Shown here piece by piece: positions 1 through 6,100 of a stretch of DNA of 24,611 nt. How positions within the stretch are numbered: position 1 is the first letter of the stretch; each line of letters begins with the position of its first letter. This DNA comes from UBA10677 sp045654245 (GTDB taxonomy: Bacteria; Bacillota; Clostridia; Christensenellales; Pumilibacteraceae). The position numbers and the translations under genes are program-made. Location: NCBI GenBank assembly GCA_045654245.1, contig JAZOMX010000035.1, positions 1 through 24,611 of the forward strand, given 5' to 3'. The notes beneath the pieces are model-generated. The model searched no databases. It worked only from the letters and a program-made list of their open reading frames with translations, and was not told the DNA's origin.

Positions 1-83
1 ACCAAATTCCCGTTTTCGTCGTCGTAGTAATGTACAATTTTATCTACGACAGGTTCTACTGTTTTTTTAATTTTCTTACTTAT
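1..83 (-). CDS. 5' end of a truncated hypothetical gene with an apparent ATA start
   Basis: The minus strand has AAGGAGG at about 91-97. Six bases later, where ATG is expected, there is ATA (81-83), followed by an open frame to the window edge. It reads SKKIKKTVEPVVDK and continues with a Tyr/Asp-rich stretch. There is no in-frame ATG, GTG or TTG near the Shine-Dalgarno; ATT codons precede the ATA but lie too close to it. The gene lies 80 bases downstream of the ribbon-helix-helix gene on the same strand and could be in its operon. Either it uses a rare non-canonical start, or an ATG to ATA change has silenced it. The visible part is too short to assign a function. Confidence 0.4.
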   Translation of the reverse strand, partial: MSKKIKKTVEPVVDKIVHYYDDENGNL

Positions 84-163
84 AATAATCCTCCTTATAT
101 GAAAGTCGAGTTGCCTTTCGGTTATTGATACTCGCTTATAAGGAAGAAAGGGGTTAGAGAACG

Positions 164-430
164 TTATTTCTTTTCCGTTTCAAAAAAGTCGTCGTACCCG
201 TCCATAATTTTGGCAAGTCCTAAATCGCTCTCGGCAACTTCATCCATAAGAGCGTTAAAACCTGCTTCTATGAGTTTTACTTTGGATATGTGATGCTTTT
301 CAAGGAAAGCGTTTATTTCTTCCGCAAACTGTCTCGGAACACTCGTTCCCCAAACCAAACTCTTTGCTTTTCTTTCTTCCTTGTGTTTCTCTTCATACCT
401 TTTGTCTGTTACCGCTCTCGGTTGTCTCAT
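164..430 (-). CDS. Small ribbon-helix-helix-like protein, hypothetical
   Basis: An 88-residue protein starting MRQPRAVTDK. I start it at the ATG at 428-430 because AAGGAG sits just upstream and the promoter -10 (462-467) lies too close to a further-upstream TTG (458-460) for that codon to be the start. The N-terminal third is strongly basic. It is followed by a short strand-like segment (VWGTSVP), then two helices with a turn (FAEEINAFLEKHHIS and VKLIEAGFNALMDEV), the order seen in ribbon-helix-helix DNA-binding folds. An acidic tail ends the protein. Proteins of this type are common on plasmids and integrative elements as partition, mobilisation or repressor proteins. Which of these applies cannot be told here; the fold call is inference from pattern only. 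Confidence 0.6.
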   Translation of the reverse strand: MRQPRAVTDKRYEEKHKEERKAKSLVWGTSVPRQFAEEINAFLEKHHISKVKLIEAGFNALMDEVAESDLGLAKIMDGYDDFFETEKK

Positions 431-461
431 TGCTTGTTTCTCCTTAATATTACTTTTCAAT

Positions 462-490
462 ATTGTATCGTATTAACACGGAATAGTCAA
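462..490 (-). promoter_or_regulatory. Sigma-A promoter of the ribbon-helix-helix gene
   Basis: On the minus strand TTGACT (485-490), a 17-base spacer, then TACAAT (462-467). Transcription would start near 455, about 25 bases before the ATG at 430. This promoter decides the start codon choice for the downstream gene. Confidence 0.8.
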
Positions 491-524
491 GCTGTTTTGA
501 GCAAAAATTTTAATTTTGGTAGAA

Positions 525-548
525 GAATAAAAATCGGGTTTCCCGATT
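525..548 (-). terminator. Intrinsic terminator upstream of the RHH promoter
   Basis: AATCGGG (532-538), a three-base loop, CCCGATT (542-548). On the minus strand the stem is followed by TTTTATTC. It would end any transcript arriving from the leader-peptide region at 600-900 and so separates that region from the small gene to the left. Confidence 0.65.
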
Positions 549-574
549 GTTTAGATAGTCAAAATTGCACATAT

Positions 575-617
575 TGGCAATTCCCTTTACCTGCTTGAAA
601 AAAGCGGTAAATTGCCA
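575..617. repeat. Imperfect inverted repeat (hairpin)
   Basis: TGGCAATT at 575-582 with TTTACC at 586-591 pairs with GGTAAATTGCCA at 606-617, leaving a three-base bulge. GCTT (593-596) and AAGC (602-605) close the inner part. It is one of several stacked hairpins between the 10-codon ORF and the terminator at 532-548. No function is assigned. Confidence 0.5.
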
Positions 618-676
618 TTTGGTGCGGTTTTCTTAACCTGCTTACATTTTTTCAGATTTCGCACCGCACCAAGTGG
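615..676. repeat. 13-bp inverted repeat spanning about 60 bases
   Basis: CCATTTGGTGCGG (615-627) is complementary to CCGCACCAAGTGG (664-676) except for one position, which would be a G-U pair in RNA. The left arm shares three bases with the hairpin at 575-617, so the two structures compete for those bases and may be alternative folds. Confidence 0.5.
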
Positions 677-695
677 TTAAACTTAGCCTCGCAGA

Positions 696-730
696 GCCGA
701 CTATACTTTGCAGGGCAAAGTATAGTGGGC
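696..730. repeat. Strong palindrome: 12-bp perfect stem, 3-base loop
   Basis: ACTATACTTTGC (700-711), AGG, GCAAAGTATAGT (715-726). Beyond one mismatch the stem extends by three more pairs (696-698 with 728-730). Neither side carries a T-run, so it is not a standard terminator. It lies 37 bases past the stop codon of the 10-codon ORF on the minus strand. It could be an mRNA hairpin, a protein-binding palindrome or part of a mobile-element end. Confidence 0.6.
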
Positions 731-766
731 TACACTTTACAAAACATCTTAAAGTTTTGCTTCCGT

Positions 767-799
767 TCACGGCGGGTGATAATGATGATAATTTTTCAT
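767..799 (-). CDS. Putative 10-residue leader peptide MKNYHHYHPP
   Basis: The minus strand has AGGAGG (808-813), eight bases, then ATG (797-799) and ten codons ending in TGA (767-769). The peptide is MKNYHHYHPP: three His, two Tyr and a terminal Pro-Pro, a stall-prone ending. It is preceded by stable hairpins (841-921) and followed by others (696-730, 575-676) and a terminator (532-548), the usual surroundings of a translational-attenuation leader. No larger gene follows in the same transcript, because the terminator and a separate promoter intervene. It may therefore be an orphan leader left after loss of its target gene, or a short peptide with its own role. Evidence is the ribosome binding site, spacing and context, not homology. 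Confidence 0.45.
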   Translation of the reverse strand: MKNYHHYHPP

Positions 800-840
800 T
801 TTGATTTCCTCCTAATATAATTTTACCCCTCACTATTAAT

Positions 841-921
841 GGACATTTCGATGTCCTTTTGGCAGGGTATTTTTGCTCCTTTCTTAAAAAAGAGCGCAAA
901 AAAGTCGCTGATAAAAATACC
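841..921 (-). promoter_or_regulatory. Structured 5' leader upstream of the 10-codon ORF
   Basis: Two stems are visible. GGTATTTTT (866-874) pairs with AAAAATACC (913-921). GGACAT and ATGTCC (841-846 with 851-856) enclose a four-base loop. On the minus strand both come before the Shine-Dalgarno at 808-813. The arrangement resembles attenuation leaders of antibiotic-inducible genes in Gram-positive elements, but no such gene is present here. Confidence 0.4.
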
Positions 922-935
922 ACCGACCTAAAGGG

Positions 936-992
936 ACAAAAAATCCGTACGAATCAAAACACGCTTAAAAGCGTTTCTACTCCGCACGGATT
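936..992 (-). terminator. Intrinsic terminator of the structured RNA
   Basis: Outer arms AATCCGT (942-948) and ACGGATT (986-992) enclose a second stem ACGCTT/AAGCGT (961-966 with 969-974). On the minus strand the outer stem is followed at once by a run of T (about 938-943). This marks the 3' end of a transcript coming from the right and gives direction to the hairpin-rich stretch at 1000-1320. Confidence 0.65.
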
Positions 993-1320
993 AAATATCC
1001 GAATATGAAGTTGTAAGAGTGTAATACCTAAAAATTTGTACCACAAAATAGACCTATCGCCAAACCACGTTTTTTGAACGTTGGCGCACCTACTTGAAAC
1101 GTTGGTCAGTCATCTCAAGCCTTTCACTAATAGATAGAGAAAGGACGGCATATTGCCGTAAAAAATTGTACGACAATAAAGCCCATAAAAGCCGATTTGT
1201 TTCCCTTTATATAAACGACTTTGGGCAAACGTAAGAAACTATCCTACAAGCGTACGAAAACGTACACTTACAAAGCCTGCCGATGCCTGCAAGCTTCAAC
1301 AAGGGGCAGAAACCCCTTAA
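938..1320 (-). ncRNA. Candidate structured non-coding RNA, about 380 nt
   Basis: No convincing ORF is present, yet the minus strand folds into a chain of stable stems. In transcript order: AAGGGG/CCCCTT (1301-1318); a 9-bp stem with a UUUU loop (1248-1269); a long stem GCCC..GGGC with seven further pairs inside it (1181-1226); ACGGCA/TGCCGT (1145-1159); CCTTTC/GAAAGG (1120-1144); a domain closed by GACC/GGTC (1051-1107) containing two copies of CCAACGTT; and finally the double-stem terminator at 942-992. A candidate TATA-rich promoter lies just upstream. I do not recognise it as tmRNA, RNase P, SRP RNA, 6S or a group I/II intron. It sits directly downstream of the helicase operon on the same strand and may belong to that system or to the accessory element. 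Confidence 0.5.
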
Positions 1321-1351
1321 TTATATATACCCACACAAAGCATAATCTAAA
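1320..1351 (-). promoter_or_regulatory. Weak candidate promoter for the structured RNA
   Basis: The minus strand reads TTTAGA (1346-1351), 16 bases, TATATA, running into an overlapping TATAAT (1320-1325). The -35 box is poor. The RNA's first hairpin begins at 1318, so the start site would have to be very near the -10. The RNA may instead be made by read-through from the helicase operon. Confidence 0.3.
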
Positions 1352-1403
1352 CATATGTTCGTGTTTGTAATTCTATTTTATCATAAAAATCTATAAAAGC
1401 CAA

Positions 1404-1437
1404 TAGGCAAATGTCCACGTTCTTGGACATTTGCCTA
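1404..1437 (-). terminator. Hairpin at the end of the helicase operon
   Basis: A perfect 14-bp stem, TAGGCAAATGTCCA (1404-1417) and TGGACATTTGCCTA (1424-1437), with a six-base loop. It starts 10 bases after the NERD helicase stop codon. On the minus strand it is followed by TTGGCTTTTATAG, an interrupted U-tract. It probably terminates or stabilises the mRNA end; some read-through into the structured RNA is possible. Confidence 0.6.
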
Positions 1438-1447
1438 ATTTTAGGAT

Positions 1448-3157
1448 TTAAATTAATTTGCAGCCTAACACTTTTGAAAGCGTTAATTGTGGATTGTTTT
1501 TCTTTACAGTTGAATTGAATACTTGCAACACTTCTGCACAATCTTCGTCGGTAAGGTTAGCTAAAATACTCAACTCAAATCTCGCTCTTGAAGAGCCTAC
1601 ATAAAAGAGTTTATTCTCGTCCACAATGGTGGTTTTATTGACATCCACTAAAATTACTTTATCAGCTTCAAGACCTTTGAACTTCCTGCAAGTAGTAACA
1701 GGCACTTTTTGACCTTTATAAATATAAAAACCATCTTCAATATAAGAATCCAACAAGCTCTCACCACTAGGGGCGCAACTTAAAATTTGAATATCCCTAA
1801 TTCCATTTACTAAAGTTTGTTTTATAGTAAAATCAATCTTTTCTTTAATGTTTTCTTCCGTGATAAAAGATAATTCGGGAAGTACTCCGGCAAGCGCATA
1901 ATCAAATAGTTTAGGCTCTTTCCTTAATGGTTTAAACGATGTTTCTGCAATCTTTTTAGTATTCCTACAGTTTTTATACAAAGTCAATCGACAGTCTGCC
2001 TTTTCAATAAACCTAGGTATACTAAAACCTTGTATAAGTTGTAGTTTATCATAAAACACATAAAAAGAGCCGTTTTCTTTAGATAACACTATTTCTTCCA
2101 ACAACTCAAAAATAGCATCGCTGTGCATTCGTTCTTGGCCAAAGTCTTGTCCTTCGTCTATTATGACGTGTTGATAAGGAAATTTATCATTTTCAAAAAG
2201 TTCGTAAAGTTCGGTTTCCAACGCATCATAATCAGACGTAAACGTTTTACATATTTTACTAGCAAAACCATCAATCGTGTAAAACTCAACGTTAGGATAA
2301 GCATATGTAGATTCTAAATATTCCTTTAGTTTTACGTTAAAACATAAGAAAAGAACTTTTTCTCCTTTAATGGAGTGTCGACGAGCTTTTTCAACAGCAA
2401 TCATCGTTTTACCCGTTCCCGCAGCACCGTTAATAACAGCACTTCTTTGGTCTTCTAAATAATTCAAAAGATTGCTTTGCTCTTTTATCAAAGCGTTAAA
2501 TTTTTCTTTTTTATAATCTATTTCCAAAGTTTTAGACGGTAAAATATTAAAAGACGGGCACAAAATATTTTGCAGTAAAGAATCGGCTTGGTCTTTAGGT
2601 AAATCGGAAGAAACTTCTATAATTTCGCCGTATTCTTTTATAGTAGTTTTAATATCAAAAATTCTTTCTAATGTTTGCAGCGGGTTTTCTATATCTTCCG
2701 ACGTTAAAACCAAGTTCTTATCTGCGTGTTGCGGTAAAGTCATTCGCTCCAATCCATTTAAATCTAAAGACGGAAACCATACAGCACTTAATGCTTTACA
2801 CTTTTTTAGCACTTCATTATTGCGATAGAAATTATAAATCTGATTAAATAATTTCCACTTGTTTGAATTTGCTTGTTGAAACGGGTCACGCATCTCCAAA
2901 CCGGAAGCATAATACCATATGCCATTTTGACAAGAAACCTTTCCCGCTTTTGCTTCTATACAAAGAAGTCCTTTTTGCTTGTTAAAAACAACAAAATCTA
3001 TTTCGTTTTCTTTCCATTCATTGTCAACTATATTTATAATCCTAAACGAGTGGAATACATAATAGTCATCAGGTAGTTTTTGCAAACTTATAAATAATTC
3101 ACCTTCACGGCTTTCCGGAGAGAAGTCGTTAGGTATGCTAGGTATCATTATAGCCAT
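1448..3157 (-). CDS. NERD-domain SF1 (UvrD-like) helicase, third gene of the defence operon
   Basis: 569 residues. Residues about 15-110 look like a NERD nuclease-related domain: EIDFVVF (52-58) and CIEAKAG (66-72) supply the Asp and E-x-K of a PD-(D/E)xK-type core. The SF1 helicase motor follows: Walker A GAAGTGKT (244-251), Walker B DEGQD (334-338), LYKNCRNTKKIA (393-404), KFKGLEADKVILVDV and the motif VI region YVGSSRARF near the C terminus. NERD-helicase fusions occur in DNA-processing and phage-defence loci. The ATG lies 2 bases after the DruE-like stop codon, and its Shine-Dalgarno GGAGGA is formed by the last codons of that gene, so translation is coupled. This points to a shared task, perhaps unwinding and cleaving foreign DNA. 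Domain assignment is firm; nuclease activity is inferred. Confidence 0.85.
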   Translation of the reverse strand: MAIMIPSIPNDFSPESREGELFISLQKLPDDYYVFHSFRIINIVDNEWKENEIDFVVFNKQKGLLCIEAKAGKVSCQNGIWYYASGLEMRDPFQQANSNKWKLFNQIYNFYRNNEVLKKCKALSAVWFPSLDLNGLERMTLPQHADKNLVLTSEDIENPLQTLERIFDIKTTIKEYGEIIEVSSDLPKDQADSLLQNILCPSFNILPSKTLEIDYKKEKFNALIKEQSNLLNYLEDQRSAVINGAAGTGKTMIAVEKARRHSIKGEKVLFLCFNVKLKEYLESTYAYPNVEFYTIDGFASKICKTFTSDYDALETELYELFENDKFPYQHVIIDEGQDFGQERMHSDAIFELLEEIVLSKENGSFYVFYDKLQLIQGFSIPRFIEKADCRLTLYKNCRNTKKIAETSFKPLRKEPKLFDYALAGVLPELSFITEENIKEKIDFTIKQTLVNGIRDIQILSCAPSGESLLDSYIEDGFYIYKGQKVPVTTCRKFKGLEADKVILVDVNKTTIVDENKLFYVGSSRARFELSILANLTDEDCAEVLQVFNSTVKKNNPQLTLSKVLGCKLI

Positions 3158-3159
3158 TT

Positions 3160-6100
3160 TTATTCCTCCGAAAAATCAGTTAAGAAATCGTCAATACTAA
3201 ATAAGTCATCAAGCAAATAACACTTATAATCACTTTGCTTTGCAATAGCATAACCATCTTGATTATCGGATGCAAAAAGAAGAATCTTTTTCTTTTCCCA
3301 AAGCAAATCGGCATATCCTGTTTGACCTTCAACATCGAAATCAACCCATTCATAATCAGGTTTTTCAAGCCTTTTTTCCTTAAAAGCATCTCTCAACCTT
3401 ATTACGATTTTATTATCTCCAAACTCATCAAAAATGTCGTCATATGTTTCAGATTTAATAGATAAATTTTTGTTTATCACTTTGAGTTTCTTTTTATCTT
3501 CATTTTTAATCTTTTCAATAACCTTAATTTCGCCTTTGAATTGTTTCAAAAACTCAGCGGCTAATTTCCTATCAAGTTGGTCGTGAATTTTTTGGTTTTC
3601 ATAGCTACGCAAACAATTATAACAAGAAGGGTCACAGTTGCAATTTTCCATATTACGTAAAGCCGACATTAAAATAGAATATAACATTTTACCGTCTTTA
3701 GTTACTAAACGCCTTGAATGTCCTGCCCCACCGGGAACAGCGTCGTAAATAATGACAGAATACTGTAACTTATTGTTTATCATTTTTTGAGATAAACAAG
3801 CTTTTATATCTCTTCTTTCAATATTTAAGTCTTTTGCTATTGCATTTAAAATCGCATACACAACGGAAACCATCGTATTATAATCCGACGTATCACAATT
3901 AAACGTAATTTTAGCAACGTCAGTATTAAAAACGTGATGAAGCGAGCGCCTGTCTAACTTTTTAGAATTACAATTATATTGACCAAACAAACTTTCATGC
4001 GCTTTGGATGTTTCTACAAACAAAGCACCTGCCCTCATTTGTTTTTCAATATCTTTTTCACCTATACCTTCATCTTCAGCAACAGAATATCCACAAAGTG
4101 GACAAACGTAAAAATTGGTAGATGACTTTACCATTAAAGAATCGTTTGTAGTAGATTCTACTTGAAGTTCAATTCCGTTAAACGAGAAATAATTTTTATC
4201 TATGGTTTTTGCCGCAGTATTTCCGATATAGTAATCTTCCGAACGGTAATTCTTTTCTTGTTTCGTCATTGGTACGTCTTTATCTTTTCTTTCAGTAACA
4301 AAACCCGACCTAGGCTCAATACTTTCAAAGAAATTCATCGACTTCAATTTTTTACCGCAAGAAATACATGGAATACCTTCTTTACTCGGTGGAACAACAC
4401 TATAATTAACCGTACCACAATTTTTATTGTCACAAACAGCTATATATCCTGTATGCCAATCGTGGCGATTGTTTCCAATCATCGCCTTTTTTATATATCT
4501 ACTAGTATATAATCTACCATCGGCAACAACTTCCGATGACGGAGCATATTCTGCAATAGCTATTTGCAAATCTCTACTTAATCTAAGTTTTGAAATATTA
4601 TTAGCTGTTGTGTTTTGATGTAATTCTACCGTATCTACAGGGAAACCATATCTCGGCAAAATATTGCCTCTCGCTAAAAACTCAATAAGTTTGTTATTTT
4701 TATAGTTATAAAGTTTTCGTTCACAAGATGCCGCTTTAGATAAATCGCCTTCTTTTGTTAGTTTCCTTATTAGTTTATTAAAGTTATCTATATTGCTTTC
4801 ATACTCGTTAATAAGTTGGGTAAATACACCTTCTTCACCACAAAAACTATCTACCCACGCAAAGTTATCAATGCCCATTCTCTTATGTAAGTTATCAATA
4901 TCTGGAATTGAGAATTCGAGCATCTTTTTAAGTCTATCAGGATTAGTCTTTATCCATTCAATAAACTTTTCATAACCTTTTTCGTTAATAAATTTATCAG
5001 CATTATTATAGTTATACAAATCCTCATTTTCTGCAAAGAACATACTTAAAGCGACGGCATATATATGTCGTCTTACAATCTTTTCATTATCTACCTTAAA
5101 TAATGGTGGTAATATAATGCCGTTTATCATCTTTTTAGGGTCTCTAAAGAATGATAAGTCGTGGGAACTTAATTTCGCAAAAGTCAAAGCAAATGCAGCA
5201 GCATTTATGCTTCTACCTGCACGACCTGCTCTTTGCGCATAATTGGACGGCAAAGGCGGAACGTCACGCAAGAATACAGTTTCAAGGTCACCCACGTCAA
5301 CACCCATTTCAAACGTAGTTGAACACGACAAGGCGTTTATCTCTTTCTTAATAAATTGCTCTTGATATTCTGCACTTTCTTTTTTGCTAAGTTGTGCCGT
5401 ATGTTCTTTAATAAATAAAGGCGACATTCTATCACTTAAATAAAGTTTTGCAAAGTGATTATCTTTTATAATATCTATTGGCGAAATTTCTTCTAATGCG
5501 CCTTCACAACGGACAGACGGACACTTCCCATCCAAATTAAATTGTGTAATTTTTCCACACTTTTTACACTTATACCAATGAGCATCTTTGTTCTTGTTTA
5601 TTTTAACCAAAAAGCTTTTTGCCCTAACCACATACGTACCGTCTTTGTTTATGTCATCCAAACAATAATTATTACCGTATTCAGGTTTAGTTAAATAATC
5701 AAAATATTGTTGTAAAAAATCAGCCGCTTCTTGTTCAGTAATCCCCAAAGTTCTACAAACGTAATACATTTTATTAGTTTTGTAAAACTCATTTTGTTTG
5801 CCTTGCTTATTTCTTGGCGCAAAGCTAGTAACTGTAATACGTTTATCTTCAGGCATTTTTAAATATGTTACAAACCTTTGAGAAGACGTGTAGAAAATAT
5901 ATTCTCTATCATTATCGTCAATATCGCTATCCGTATCCGTATATACTGCACCCGTTTTTACTATTTCAAAAACAAGCAAATCTAACAATGCCTTCGTTGC
6001 ACTAACACTTGCGTTATACGTATTTGCTATATTCTCAACGATTTCAGGAGTATTACCTAAATATTCAAATTGAATTTGTCCTAAAGCGGTTAGGGATGTT

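Noticed and set aside
642..923. 93-codon open frame on the minus strand through the leader region.
   Set aside because: No ribosome binding site, composition unlike a protein, and it runs through several hairpins and the better-supported 10-codon ORF.
938..1320. CRISPR array or group II intron in the hairpin-rich region.
   Set aside because: There are no regularly spaced identical repeats, no reverse transcriptase and no domain V-like hairpin.
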